A DNA stretch of 34,694 nt from an uncultured Lachnospiraceae bacterium. Its GTDB lineage: Bacteria; Bacillota; Clostridia; Lachnospirales; Lachnospiraceae. A program made the position numbers and the translations under genes. Under the pieces are notes generated by a model. The model saw only the letters and a program-made list of their open reading frames with translations. It had not been told where the DNA came from and did no database searches. Of the stretch, positions 8,493 through 16,908 are shown in pieces. The DNA is taken from assembly GCA_905203555.1 (NCBI GenBank), contig CAJKWK010000026.1:1-34694 (forward strand). The letters run 5' to 3'. How positions within the stretch are numbered: position 1 is the first letter of the stretch; each line of letters opens with the position of its first letter.

Positions 8493-9642
8493 TGCTTAAC
8501 ACTCCACTGATATTGTTATCCTGAAAAAAAGTATTTCCACTATATAAAATCAAAGTATCTGTAATCCGGTAGGTATCCATGATCTCATCAATCGTACCGC
8601 CATAATACTGCGGATCAACTACTACAATCTCTCGAAAATACGGAGTCAGAAACGGCAGAAAACTATTGGCAAACGAATCCTTAACCACCAGAAGTCTTCT
8701 TGTACTCTCAGACACCGTTTTTATATCTATCACAGAAGAATCTCCGCCCAAAAATACCTCGTACTGACTGGAGCCTTCCAACTTGGAAGAATCATAAAGA
8801 GAAGTAGACTTTCTCTGCTCATCCACATAGTTTACAATGACATCGGTATCCCCTTCCAAAGGGATATAAATCTCTATCACTTCTTTTATCTGTTTTTCAC
8901 AACCGCTTTTTGCCGCAAGATCTCCGTTAAATGTCGCAGAGATTGGGTAAGTTGCAAATTTCCCGGAAACTCCTTTCGAAATTCCCATCGTCTCTGCCGC
9001 AGCTTGAAATACATAGTATGCACCTGTTGATGTCCAGTGTTTATCTGTCTTATAGTATATCGAATCGTCTGTATGCTTATTCAGAACACTTTCCACATCA
9101 ATCCACGTCACATGATCATCCAGTTCCCGCTTCACCTGTGCAATCATTCGTTTTTGATCTGCTGCAGTATATAGCAACGGAAGATCTTTGCTCAGCACAT
9201 TCGCCGCATCCGGAACCAACATCATATATACCGGCATCTTTTGATTCTTTTCTGCAAAATCAACGATCGCATCCAGATTATTTCCCAGAACTTCCTGATC
9301 CGGAACCAGCAATTTTTCCATCAGCTGACCATTTTTTCCAATCAGCACCCCATTCTCCTCTCTGCTGCCTCCCAGTCGGTCCAAGGCAACTCTTCCATTT
9401 CGCAAAACTTCCCTTCCGGCAAACTGATCAGAAAGATATTTTTCATACTTTTCCATATACTCCCCTGACAAAAGGCTGTCTGCCGAAAATCTCGGTCTCC
9501 CTGCCAATCGGCGATTCTCGTCAGCTGATACTTCCTTATTCGGCACCAGCAGATTCAATACCATAATCACAACAAGAATCGTAACAAAGACCAAACTAAA
9601 AAAAACATCTGCTTTTTTTCGATTTCTTTTTTTATTACGCAT
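8482..9642 (-). CDS. DHHW family exported acetyltransferase-like protein
   Basis: 386 residues: a basic N-terminus, one membrane anchor (about 12-33), then an extracytoplasmic SGNH-like domain. DHHW/AlgX-AlgJ proteins transfer acetyl groups to polysaccharides outside the membrane, receiving them through a partner MBOAT protein. The catalytic pieces are present: Asp200 and His202 in TDKHWTSTG and a likely Ser nucleophile at 323 in KDSFANSF. It begins 8 bases after the MBOAT stop codon (AGGTGGGA as ribosome site), the standard MBOAT-DHHW pairing, and its end overlaps rluF. The polymer it modifies is not known from sequence. Confidence 0.85.
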   Translation of the reverse strand: MRNKKRNRKKADVFFSLVFVTILVVIMVLNLLVPNKEVSADENRRLAGRPRFSADSLLSGEYMEKYEKYLSDQFAGREVLRNGRVALDRLGGSREENGVLIGKNGQLMEKLLVPDQEVLGNNLDAIVDFAEKNQKMPVYMMLVPDAANVLSKDLPLLYTAADQKRMIAQVKRELDDHVTWIDVESVLNKHTDDSIYYKTDKHWTSTGAYYVFQAAAETMGISKGVSGKFATYPISATFNGDLAAKSGCEKQIKEVIEIYIPLEGDTDVIVNYVDEQRKSTSLYDSSKLEGSSQYEVFLGGDSSVIDIKTVSESTRRLLVVKDSFANSFLPFLTPYFREIVVVDPQYYGGTIDEIMDTYRITDTLILYSGNTFFQDNNISGVLSSEQ

Positions 9643-9650
9643 GTTCCCAC

Positions 9651-11063
9651 CTAAAACTGTATTATCATCCCGCCGTCCAGCGTTCCTGTCACCAGAAATG
9701 CAAGACTGACTAAAAAGATGATGGCATAAATTACATTTGCTGCTATACTTTTTCCCTGAGAAGAATTTGGCACATCAATCATGGATTGAATGACTGCATT
9801 TCCTCTCGCAGACACTCCCAGAATACAAAGCACCAGTATCAGCCAGTGCGTCATAAGGAAATAGAGCGCCTGACGGTCTGCAAAAGCACTTGCACCGGCT
9901 CCAAACATCACTCCGATATAATCCAGCGCCGCCCCGAGATTCGGACTAAAGAAGAAGGTCCATCCGAAGAAAACAAGCGCAATGGTATAAATATGCTGGA
10001 TCAGCCGTGGAAGTCTGTGCAGTGCCTGCCCCCAGACATACTGTTCCAGTATAAGGAGTATCCCACAGTAGATTCCCCACCATAAAAATCTCCATTCTGC
10101 GCCATACCAGAATCCAACCAGCGCGCCTACGATCAGAAGATTCCAAAGAGAACCCGGAACACCTTTCTCTCCACCTCCCATTGACTCAAAGACATAAACC
10201 CGGAACCATGTCGTAACAGAAACATTCCACCGTTTCCAAAATTCTGAAATGCTGCGTGAGAGATACGGATAATAGAAATTGCGATGCAGATCAAATCCGA
10301 AAATTCTTCCGAGTCCCATAGCCATATCTGCATAACCGCTCAATTCAAAATAAAACCGAAATGCAAATGCCGCACACCCAATCCATGCAGTCAGCACTGA
10401 AAACGAGCCCATCTGCAGCCCGGTAATCTCTTCCTGTAAAATTCCGATGGAGTCTGCGAGAACTGCTTTCTTAGCCAGACCACACACAAACAAAACAGCT
10501 CCGTTTCCAAAACGCTGCGGCGACCAGCTTCTTTGTTCTAACTGAGATTCCATATCTGCATATCGTTCAACCGGTCCGGCAATCATCTGCGGAAACAGCG
10601 CAAGATAAAGTGCAAAATTCACAAACTTTTTCTGCGCCCCTGCTTCTTTTCGATAAATATCGATGAGATAAGAGAGTGCTTTCAACGTATAAATCGAAAT
10701 CCCGATCGGAATGGTCAGCTCTCGATACGGAATTTCCACCGAAACAATCTCATTGATATTGTCCATCACAAATCCGTAATACTTAAAAAATCCAAGCAGA
10801 AGTAAATTGATGACAATCGCAAAAATCAAACTTCTTTTTGCTCTTCTATGATCTTCCCACTTTTCTTCTATATCCCGTCCGCAAAAATAATTAAACACAG
10901 ACGACAAAAACAGTAAAATTACATATACCGGCTCGCCCCACGCATAAAAAATCAAACTGGCTGCCAGCAAAACAAAATTCTTTCCCCTTTGCGGCACTAG
11001 AAAATACACCAGAATGACCGCCGGAAAAAATATAAATAAAAATGAAATACTGCTAAATAGCAT
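9651..11063 (-). CDS. MBOAT family (AlgI/PatA-like) protein lacking conserved histidines
   Basis: A 470-residue polytopic membrane protein of the AlgI/DltB branch, which moves acyl groups across the membrane for polysaccharide or teichoic acid acylation. Family landmarks are clear: LFPQMIAGPVERY, YFELSGYADMAMGLGRIFGF and the FWKRWNVSVTTWFR segment. However, three positions normally held by His differ: the usual RWH is RWN (Asn280), WHG is WYG (Tyr320) and the GLYHG-type motif is GIYCG (Cys333). The WHG histidine is essential in AlgI. I read the codons directly (TAT for Tyr320, TGT for Cys333). It lies between the DUF4358 gene (17 bases) and the DHHW gene (8 bases). Either it has become a non-catalytic partner or uses other residues. 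Confidence 0.87.
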   Translation of the reverse strand: MLFSSISFLFIFFPAVILVYFLVPQRGKNFVLLAASLIFYAWGEPVYVILLFLSSVFNYFCGRDIEEKWEDHRRAKRSLIFAIVINLLLLGFFKYYGFVMDNINEIVSVEIPYRELTIPIGISIYTLKALSYLIDIYRKEAGAQKKFVNFALYLALFPQMIAGPVERYADMESQLEQRSWSPQRFGNGAVLFVCGLAKKAVLADSIGILQEEITGLQMGSFSVLTAWIGCAAFAFRFYFELSGYADMAMGLGRIFGFDLHRNFYYPYLSRSISEFWKRWNVSVTTWFRVYVFESMGGGEKGVPGSLWNLLIVGALVGFWYGAEWRFLWWGIYCGILLILEQYVWGQALHRLPRLIQHIYTIALVFFGWTFFFSPNLGAALDYIGVMFGAGASAFADRQALYFLMTHWLILVLCILGVSARGNAVIQSMIDVPNSSQGKSIAANVIYAIIFLVSLAFLVTGTLDGGMIIQF

Positions 11064-11080
11064 ATCTCTTCCTTTCCTTC

Positions 11081-11587
11081 TTATAAACTATTGGTAAATA
11101 ACGAACTATATTCCTGTGCATTTTGCGATACGATCAGAAATACAAATCTTCCTCTCACCAGAATCTGTGCCTTTTCCAAAACCGCAACCTGATCCGGTGC
11201 TATATTTTCAAAGCTATTCTTTCGGCTCTCCACACGCTGCCAGACCGCATCCTGCAGACTCTGGACCTGCCGGTCTGTTTTGACCTTCACAAGTAAAATC
11301 TCTTCCGGGGAAATACTGTCTTTGGACGTATATAACAGCACGCCTTCATAATCCGCACTGTTCACCCCATAATACCGTTTTACTGCCTGTGCATTCTGTT
11401 TGACCAGATGTTCCTTCTCAATCCCGTCTTCCACCTGATTCGCGACATCTTCAAAAGACTTTGTACTTCCGCTGGAATAGATAAGAAGTAAGGCAACATA
11501 TACAAGCAGCAAAAATACCGCCAGATATTTCCCGACTTCTGCAAAATGAATCGTCTGTGAACTGCCTGTCCTTTTCTTATTTCTCAT
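11081..11587 (-). CDS. DUF4358-like membrane-anchored protein
   Basis: 168 residues: an N-terminal cytoplasmic stretch, one transmembrane segment (about 18-38, YLAVFLLLVYVALLLIY) and a small extracytoplasmic domain (YYGVNSADYEGVLLY...). This matches the DUF4358 family as I recall it, common beside MBOAT/DHHW genes in Clostridia and of unknown function. Its ATG overlaps the upstream TGA (ATGA), so it is translationally coupled to the SGNH-like gene. The context suggests an accessory role in the acylation complex. Confidence 0.75.
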   Translation of the reverse strand: MRNKKRTGSSQTIHFAEVGKYLAVFLLLVYVALLLIYSSGSTKSFEDVANQVEDGIEKEHLVKQNAQAVKRYYGVNSADYEGVLLYTSKDSISPEEILLVKVKTDRQVQSLQDAVWQRVESRKNSFENIAPDQVAVLEKAQILVRGRFVFLIVSQNAQEYSSLFTNSL

Positions 11588-12333
11588 AATGCAGCCACCT
11601 CCGCCATCCGTTCTGCCCAGACCGGATAAAACTCAGACTTAAAATGGATCCCATCCTCTTCGTAATACGCCGCAAGCGAAAGAACTGAATTGTCTACAAA
11701 CGCAATCTGCAGTTTATCACACATCTCCTGGAGCTGCTCATTATATTCCTCTGCCGCCTCATATCTCTGTTCTTTTTCCAGTGCGGACGAACTCACTGCA
11801 AACAAGGAATTCACAAATACACTTGCATCCGGAACTGCCTTGCGTACGTCCTCGATCCGCTTACGATATTGTTTGATATAGGTCTTCACGTCCCCATCAC
11901 TTCCCAGAATATCATCGATACAATATGCCAGAAAAACCACTTTGGGATTGACTTCTTTTAACTTCTCCATCTGTTCTTCCCATTCTGTACTCGTTCCGGA
12001 AATCACACTGGACGCATTCAGAACGTCAAATTCTGAAAAACCTCCTGTGATCGTATCCCCCAGCACAACTGTACTGGAAAATCTCTCTTTCAGACTCCAC
12101 TGCTGCCCCTCTTCTCCGGCGCTGTTCTTCTCCTCGAGTTTCTGGATCTTTATCTCGATCTCCGATAAATCTGCCTGTTCTGCCTGCTGAATAATTTCCA
12201 AACCTTCTGACGTATCTATATTCTTTCCGGACACCCCTCTGGCAACTTCAACTGCTGCAATTGCTACAACCAGAATTGCCATAAAAACAAGGCATCCGAT
12301 AATCAGTTTTCTTTTGCTTTTTTTATTCTCCAA
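11584..12333 (-). CDS. SGNH/GDSL-like exported protein with Thr at the nucleophile position
   Basis: A membrane anchor (KLIIGCLVFMAILVVAIAAV) is followed by a short coiled coil and a domain of SGNH fold. Block I reads VVLGDTITGG, where the family has GDS: the codon is ACG, Thr, at 12054-12052. The block III equivalent reads AYCIDDIL rather than G-x-N-D, while block V (DGIHF) keeps the Asp and His. It may be a non-catalytic acyl-acceptor or binding protein. The start is uncertain: the open frame reaches 12411, but a promoter lies at 12405-12377, so translation must begin later. TTG at 12333 (AAAGG 13 bases upstream) or TTG at 12360 (GGAG 6 bases upstream, very short leader) are possible. It is first gene of the six-gene unit. 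Confidence 0.75.
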   Translation of the reverse strand: MENKKSKRKLIIGCLVFMAILVVAIAAVEVARGVSGKNIDTSEGLEIIQQAEQADLSEIEIKIQKLEEKNSAGEEGQQWSLKERFSSTVVLGDTITGGFSEFDVLNASSVISGTSTEWEEQMEKLKEVNPKVVFLAYCIDDILGSDGDVKTYIKQYRKRIEDVRKAVPDASVFVNSLFAVSSSALEKEQRYEAAEEYNEQLQEMCDKLQIAFVDNSVLSLAAYYEEDGIHFKSEFYPVWAERMAEVAAL

Positions 12334-12376
12334 TTCTATCTTCGTACCTTTCAAAATCAATTCTTTCTCCAGTATA

Positions 12377-12405
12377 ATAATACTTTTTTTATAGATAAAA
12401 GTCAA
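12377..12405 (-). promoter_or_regulatory. Promoter of the SGNH-DUF4358-MBOAT-DHHW-rluF-ligA operon
   Basis: Minus strand: TTGACT (12405-12400), exactly 17 bp, TATTAT (12382-12377). It lies inside the longest reading frame of the first gene, which rules out that frame's upstream start. Confidence 0.75.
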
Positions 12406-12411
12406 TCTCAC

Positions 12412-12440
12412 TTCACCATGCGCATTTTTTATGTTATGAT
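12412..12440 (+). promoter_or_regulatory. Extended -10 promoter of the DUF5721-like gene
   Basis: TTCACC (12412-12417), 17 bp, TATGAT (12435-12440), with an extended -10 TG at 12432-12433. Its -35 box starts 6 bases from the -35 of the opposite promoter, so the two polymerase sites share one face-to-back control region. Confidence 0.65.
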
Positions 12441-12471
12441 GATTATATTATTCATCGCAGAGGAACTATTT

Positions 12472-12960
12472 ATGATTGCATTAAAACTGACAAACCGAAA
12501 ACTCTTTATGAAACACCTGCTTCTTGCGGAAACATTTGACCATTTTCTTTTTATCGAAGGAGAGATTACCACCTTCAATAAGTTTATCATTGACGGCTAT
12601 CTTCAGAAAAACTTTTTCGATGATGACAAACCGGCTGTCGAATTTTCTTTCTGGAAACAGATGCGTGATTACTGTTTTTCCATCATCAAGGGAAAACGGA
12701 CTCCTTTGAATTTCAAATTCATCTTCAGCCTTTCTCCGGAAAATATTGCCCGCTTAATTTCACAGAACGAATTGGATTTTCACCCGGAAGATGTACAGGG
12801 ATTGTACCTCAATATTCGTTTTGACGGAAATGATCTGCAATGCATTACCGGCACATCTCTGAAAACCTTCTCCATGGATCGTTCTCTGGAACAGGCATGG
12901 GATCAAATGGTGCAGAAGTTTTTTATCCAGAAAGAAATCTCCTTTGAGATCGAATCTTAA
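12472..12960 (+). CDS. DUF5721-like protein of unknown function
   Basis: 162 residues from the ATG at 12472, which has AGAGGA 7 bases upstream; an earlier in-frame ATG at 12418 lies within the promoter. The protein begins MIALKLTNRKLFMKHLL and contains KGKRTPLNFKFIFSLSPENI and TGTSLKTFSMDRSLEQAWD. I recall these as hallmarks of the DUF5721 family of Clostridia; no activity is known. There is no signal peptide or membrane segment, and it is predicted to be a cytoplasmic alpha/beta protein. It is transcribed alone, opposite to the acylation/rluF/ligA operon. Confidence 0.75.
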   Translation: MIALKLTNRKLFMKHLLLAETFDHFLFIEGEITTFNKFIIDGYLQKNFFDDDKPAVEFSFWKQMRDYCFSIIKGKRTPLNFKFIFSLSPENIARLISQNELDFHPEDVQGLYLNIRFDGNDLQCITGTSLKTFSMDRSLEQAWDQMVQKFFIQKEISFEIES

Positions 12961-13005
12961 TATAAAAAATGTATCAGATAAAATCTGAAATAGAACCTGT
13001 AAAAA

Positions 13006-13042
13006 GGGAAGTTGTATCTCATGTTTCGAGAAACAACTTCCC
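13006..13042. terminator. Bidirectional terminator between convergent genes
   Basis: Perfect 10-bp stem GGGAAGTTGT / ACAACTTCCC. On the plus strand TCTTTTCATTTTT follows; on the minus strand TTTTT follows. It serves both the DUF5721-like gene and the MacB-type permease. Confidence 0.85.
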
Positions 13043-13054
13043 TCTTTTCATTTT

Positions 13055-14464
13055 TCATCCATTACGAATGGCTTCCAAAGGACTGAGTTTCATCGCCCGT
13101 ACTGCCGGAAAATATCCAGCCGCCATTCCAACAAAAATTGCAAACAGCATGGAACCTGCAACCAGCCAGAGCGGAATATACGAAATATTCCCATCCATTC
13201 CCATCATACTTCCATGCCCTGTTATGACATTGATTGCAAAGGACATCAGAAAACTAAGTATATTTCCAACAAAGCCCCCTATAAAACCGATAAATCCTGC
13301 TTCCAGCAAAAACATTTGCTTAATATTGCGTAAACTGCACCCCAATACCTTGATAACTCCAATCTCTTTGGTTCGCTCATAGATGGACATCATCATTGTA
13401 TTTGCAATTCCAATCGCAGCAACAAACAATGACACCGCACCGATTCCACCTAACACCGCCTGCACCATTGCAAACTGTTTCTGCATACTTTTTAAATACT
13501 CTGCATTGGTATTGACACGATATCCCAGAGACTGAATCTCCGCTGCCAGAGATTCCACATTGTCTATGTCATCTGCCTGCACCATTGCACTCGTATACGC
13601 AAAAAACCGAAATGGCTTGCCTGTTTTTGTCGTTGGCTGTCCCGGAATCGCACGACCTGCATACTCCTTCTGCAGCATCGATTTTAATGCATTAATATCA
13701 CAATATACATTATAATAATTTGCATTGTAAGTATCGATATCCCCTTCTACCATGCCACTTCCCTGCACTACGTATTTTTTTTGTGGTTTTGTCTGCTTCA
13801 CTACGCCATTTTCTGTTTCACCGGAACCCATAGCTCCCGCATTTTGACTCTGCGAATTGAAATATGCCTCCTGATCCAGAATCAAAAACATCTGATCATT
13901 CATAAAATCGATATCCGGCGGCTGCTGGGTATCCCAGTAACCTTTGTCCGTTCCCTTTTCATAAAACATCGTTCCCACACCATTTCCAAAAATCAGATCC
14001 AGAGTAGCAGATCCTTCTTCCGGCAGACGGCTTCCTTCTACCAGTTTCATATTCTGCCGTTTCATTTCCTCCGGTGTCAGACCCACAAGCTGTACATATC
14101 CATAATATTTGCCCGCAAGCATAACAGAACTCATGGTCAGAGTAGGACTTACGCTTTTTACATGTTCAATTTTTTCAAGCTCCTGAATCGTCTCATCCGT
14201 AATATATTTGGTACTCTCTTCCTCCGAATTATCTCCCATATAAAACATCTGGTCTCCTACAGCTTTTCCGTTTACTGTAATCGCAGTCATTCCTCCTGAC
14301 TGTTCGATTTCCCGGTAAAGTGACTGCTGCATTCCCAAACCCAGAGAAATCATAACAACAATCGATGCGGTTCCGACGACTACTCCTAGAACTGTCAAAA
14401 AGGTCCGAAGTTTCCTTCTCCTGAGGCTGCTGCTACTCATCCTCAGTAAATCTATCCACCTCAT
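13055..14464 (-). CDS. MacB-type ABC transporter permease (FtsX family)
   Basis: 469 residues: a first membrane segment (about 20-42, LRTFLTVLGVVVGTASIVVMI), a large extracytoplasmic MacB periplasmic-core-like domain, and three C-terminal membrane segments in an FtsX domain ending FPAVRAMKLSPLEAIRNG, the usual ending. Such permeases work by mechanotransmission and often export peptides, lipids or antimicrobials, or sense them. The ATG at 14464 has AGGAGG 9 bases upstream and lies 32 bases inside the end of the CARDB-like gene, so translation is coupled. Together with the ATPase and the exported protein it forms one module. The substrate is unknown. Confidence 0.9.
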   Translation of the reverse strand: MRWIDLLRMSSSSLRRRKLRTFLTVLGVVVGTASIVVMISLGLGMQQSLYREIEQSGGMTAITVNGKAVGDQMFYMGDNSEEESTKYITDETIQELEKIEHVKSVSPTLTMSSVMLAGKYYGYVQLVGLTPEEMKRQNMKLVEGSRLPEEGSATLDLIFGNGVGTMFYEKGTDKGYWDTQQPPDIDFMNDQMFLILDQEAYFNSQSQNAGAMGSGETENGVVKQTKPQKKYVVQGSGMVEGDIDTYNANYYNVYCDINALKSMLQKEYAGRAIPGQPTTKTGKPFRFFAYTSAMVQADDIDNVESLAAEIQSLGYRVNTNAEYLKSMQKQFAMVQAVLGGIGAVSLFVAAIGIANTMMMSIYERTKEIGVIKVLGCSLRNIKQMFLLEAGFIGFIGGFVGNILSFLMSFAINVITGHGSMMGMDGNISYIPLWLVAGSMLFAIFVGMAAGYFPAVRAMKLSPLEAIRNG

Positions 14465-15965
14465 CCATCAGATCCTCCTCTTCTGCCAATGCCTGTTTTT
14501 TCTTTTTTCTGCGAATCATAAAAACTGTCACTGCAACTGCTGCCACAACAATAACTCCGATCAAAACCTGAATCAGTGGAAATCCTTTCTCTTCCACAGG
14601 CTCAGCTGTCACCATTCCCATATCTTCTGCCGCCGGAAGTACTTCCACTTCAAATTCTTCTTCTTTGGATGATACTTTACCGGCTTCGTCCTCATAGCTG
14701 ACAATCATTTTGCATTTTGTACCTGCCGGCATCTCACTCTCTCCCAAGAGCATTCCATCAATCATTCCGGTTGCACCGGAGTCCACATTTCCAACAAATA
14801 CATCTTTTGCACTGATTCCGTCTCCACTAAACTTCACCTTCACGTTATACATCTTTGTTCTTCCGGTATTATACAGACTGCAGGTCAGATTCGCCTCCTC
14901 GCCAACTTGAATGCTGGTCGGAGCTATTTCAATCTCACTAAATTCAAATCTGGCCGCCTGCTGCACCGGAATTGCCAGACTGGAACTTCCTTCAAACTGT
15001 GCCGCACTGCTGTCTTCGTATTTCATACTCATGGCGATACTATATGGTTTCTGTACCAAATCTGCTCTTGCATTCAAGTCTATCGAAATCTCCCGCGTTT
15101 CTCCTGCCGGAATGCAGTCCAGATAAATGGAACTGGAACCGGATGCCGGCAAAAATGCCGGAGCCTCTGCTGCCGCCTCTGTTCCTGCGGAAGGAGCCTG
15201 AAGATCAAACAACATATTCGATACCGCAGTCGTTGTTGATGCATTTTTGATCTGCACCGTCAATTTAAAATTACTTCCCGCATTGACAACTCCCGGCTCT
15301 GTACGAAAACCTGTTACGATGACTCTTGGAACAGACGCATTTCCGGAACCCCCGCCGGATACAATCGGATCTCCATTATAGATACCTCCGCCATCCATTA
15401 ATGCCGATCCTGCATCTCCTGTTCCATTTGACGGAGGTGTCTGCGGCTCTGCTGTTCCCGGTTTCTGAGTCTGATCCCCTTTATCCGGAGCCTTCTCCTC
15501 AGCAGTAGTACGAACATAAATTGACTTGTCCTCTTTATGCTCATTCACATCATCATTATAGGAAATCCTGAAAACCAACTTATAGGCTTTCGTTTCAACA
15601 TCGGAACGAACCTTCCAATCCCACTTTGCCTCCTGTGAACCTTTGTTCGGAGCGATTTTTTCTAACAATAACTCTTCATTCATATTCTGAATCACAAACG
15701 GCCAGTCTTTTTCATTTTCTATAATTGGTGCAATTCGAACATTTTGCGCTTCTTTGGTTCCTTCATTTTCCACTTTTACTGTAAACGTAACCTTTTCTCC
15801 AGCCTTATAATTCGGCGTTTTCTGTCCATTTCCTAACGAAATTCGAATTTCCGGTATTGCTCTTGCTTCTTCTGCTTTTACATTCATTCCCGGCAGAACC
15901 GGCAGCATCGCTACTGTCAGTACCAATGCCATAATGAGATGAATCATTCGTTTCCCAATTTTCAT
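14433..15965 (-). CDS. Exported, membrane-anchored protein with CARDB/NEW3-like domains
   Basis: 510 residues: a signal peptide (1 to about 32), at least two immunoglobulin-like modules of the CARDB/NEW3 type (YKAGEKVTFTVKVENEGTKE, and FKLTVQIKNASTTTAVSN later, then IQVGEEANLTCSLYNTGR), a Gly/Pro-rich linker, a C-terminal membrane helix (about 465-488) and a basic RRKKKK stop-transfer followed by an acidic tail. It sits between the ATPase (ATGA overlap) and the permease (32-base overlap), so it is an integral part of the ABC module. A plausible role is a periplasm-like adaptor taking the place of MacA, but this is inference. Confidence 0.82.
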   Translation of the reverse strand: MKIGKRMIHLIMALVLTVAMLPVLPGMNVKAEEARAIPEIRISLGNGQKTPNYKAGEKVTFTVKVENEGTKEAQNVRIAPIIENEKDWPFVIQNMNEELLLEKIAPNKGSQEAKWDWKVRSDVETKAYKLVFRISYNDDVNEHKEDKSIYVRTTAEEKAPDKGDQTQKPGTAEPQTPPSNGTGDAGSALMDGGGIYNGDPIVSGGGSGNASVPRVIVTGFRTEPGVVNAGSNFKLTVQIKNASTTTAVSNMLFDLQAPSAGTEAAAEAPAFLPASGSSSIYLDCIPAGETREISIDLNARADLVQKPYSIAMSMKYEDSSAAQFEGSSSLAIPVQQAARFEFSEIEIAPTSIQVGEEANLTCSLYNTGRTKMYNVKVKFSGDGISAKDVFVGNVDSGATGMIDGMLLGESEMPAGTKCKMIVSYEDEAGKVSSKEEEFEVEVLPAAEDMGMVTAEPVEEKGFPLIQVLIGVIVVAAVAVTVFMIRRKKKKQALAEEEDLMDEVDRFTEDE

Positions 15966-16681
15966 AATATTTGTTCCTCTCTTTCCTTTATTTCACGATT
16001 GTTTTCTACCTTTACGATTTCACCGTCTATAATATGAAAAACCCGGTCCGCATAGGTCGCCAGATGATTATCATGAGTCACCATAACCAAGGTTCTTTTT
16101 TGCTCTTTTACAACCCGCCGCATCAATTCCATCACTTCTTCTGACGTATGCGAATCCAAATTCCCCGTAGGTTCATCGGCAAAAATAATCTTCGGCTCTA
16201 CTACCAAAGCCCTTGCCACACCGACTCTTTGCTGCTGTCCTCCGGACATCTGATTCGGCAGATGCTTTTTATGCTTTTTCAGATTCACCAAATCCAGCAT
16301 CTTATCCGCTTTCTGTAATCGCGTTGCTTTCGGTTCTCCGCGGAAACTAAGCGGAAGCGCAACATTTTCCACCGCATTCATCGTTCCGATCAAATGGAAT
16401 GACTGGAAAATAAATCCCACATTCTCTCTTCGGAATCGTACCAGTCCATCTTCGTTCAGCTGTTCCATATGCTGTCCGCTGATGACAACTTCTCCCTTGG
16501 TTGGTTTCTCAAGCCCTGCCAGAAGATTCAACAGCGTAGATTTTCCGGAACCGGAAGTTCCCACAATGGCACAAAACTCTCCTTTATATATATCAAAGCT
16601 GACACCGTTCAATGCCCGCACCACAGAATCACCAACCCGATAGAGTTTATACAGATTCCTTACCTCAATCACTTTTTCCAC
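15962..16681 (-). CDS. MacB/LolD-type ABC transporter ATP-binding protein
   Basis: About 239 residues with Walker A GTSGSGKST, Q-loop FIFQSFHLIGTM, signature MSGGQQQRVGVARAL, Walker B IIFADEPTGNLD and the switch His in MVTHD. It powers the permease encoded two genes downstream. The chosen GTG at 16681 has AAAGGAG 8 bases upstream and gives the normal N-terminus MEKVIEVRNLYKLY; a GTG at 16699 is the alternative. Its stop codon overlaps the ATG of the exported protein (ATGA). Confidence 0.93.
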   Translation of the reverse strand: MEKVIEVRNLYKLYRVGDSVVRALNGVSFDIYKGEFCAIVGTSGSGKSTLLNLLAGLEKPTKGEVVISGQHMEQLNEDGLVRFRRENVGFIFQSFHLIGTMNAVENVALPLSFRGEPKATRLQKADKMLDLVNLKKHKKHLPNQMSGGQQQRVGVARALVVEPKIIFADEPTGNLDSHTSEEVMELMRRVVKEQKRTLVMVTHDNHLATYADRVFHIIDGEIVKVENNREIKEREEQIL

Positions 16682-16798
16682 ATCACACTCTCCTTTCACT
16701 CCTCACCCATGTTATTTATATTACAAGAGAAAGCGAAATATTTTCATCTGAAAAAAATTAATTCTTTCTTAATTTTCCAAAACAATTTTATGCGCTTT

Positions 16799-16826
16799 GT
16801 CTACACTTTTGTTGTAAACGCTATTT
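16799..16826. promoter_or_regulatory. Dyad and cre-like site upstream of the ABC module
   Basis: GTCTACA (16799-16805), 7 bases, TGTAAAC (16813-16819) form an inverted repeat with one mismatch. Overlapping it, TGTAAACGCTATTT (16813-16826) matches 12 of 14 positions of the CcpA cre consensus. It lies about 120 bases upstream of the ATPase start in a 209-base gap. A clear promoter was not found beside it. Confidence 0.3.
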
Positions 16827-16850
16827 TATCGCATGTATGGCTATAAAAAT

Positions 16851-16874
16851 AGAGAACCTGTTTCCAGGCTCTCT
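16851..16874 (-). terminator. Terminator of ung and the two-component/his unit
   Basis: On the minus strand AGAGAGCCTGG / CAGGTTCTCT forms a near-perfect stem with a short loop and is followed by ATTTTTATAG. It begins about 35 bases after the ung stop. Confidence 0.75.
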
Positions 16875-16908
16875 CAAAAGTTTAATATTCCAATATTTAA
16901 TTTCAACA

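Noticed and set aside
12418..12471. Upstream in-frame extension of the DUF5721-like gene
   Set aside because: It contains the extended -10 promoter and has no ribosome site; the ATG at 12472 has AGAGGA and matches the family N-terminus.
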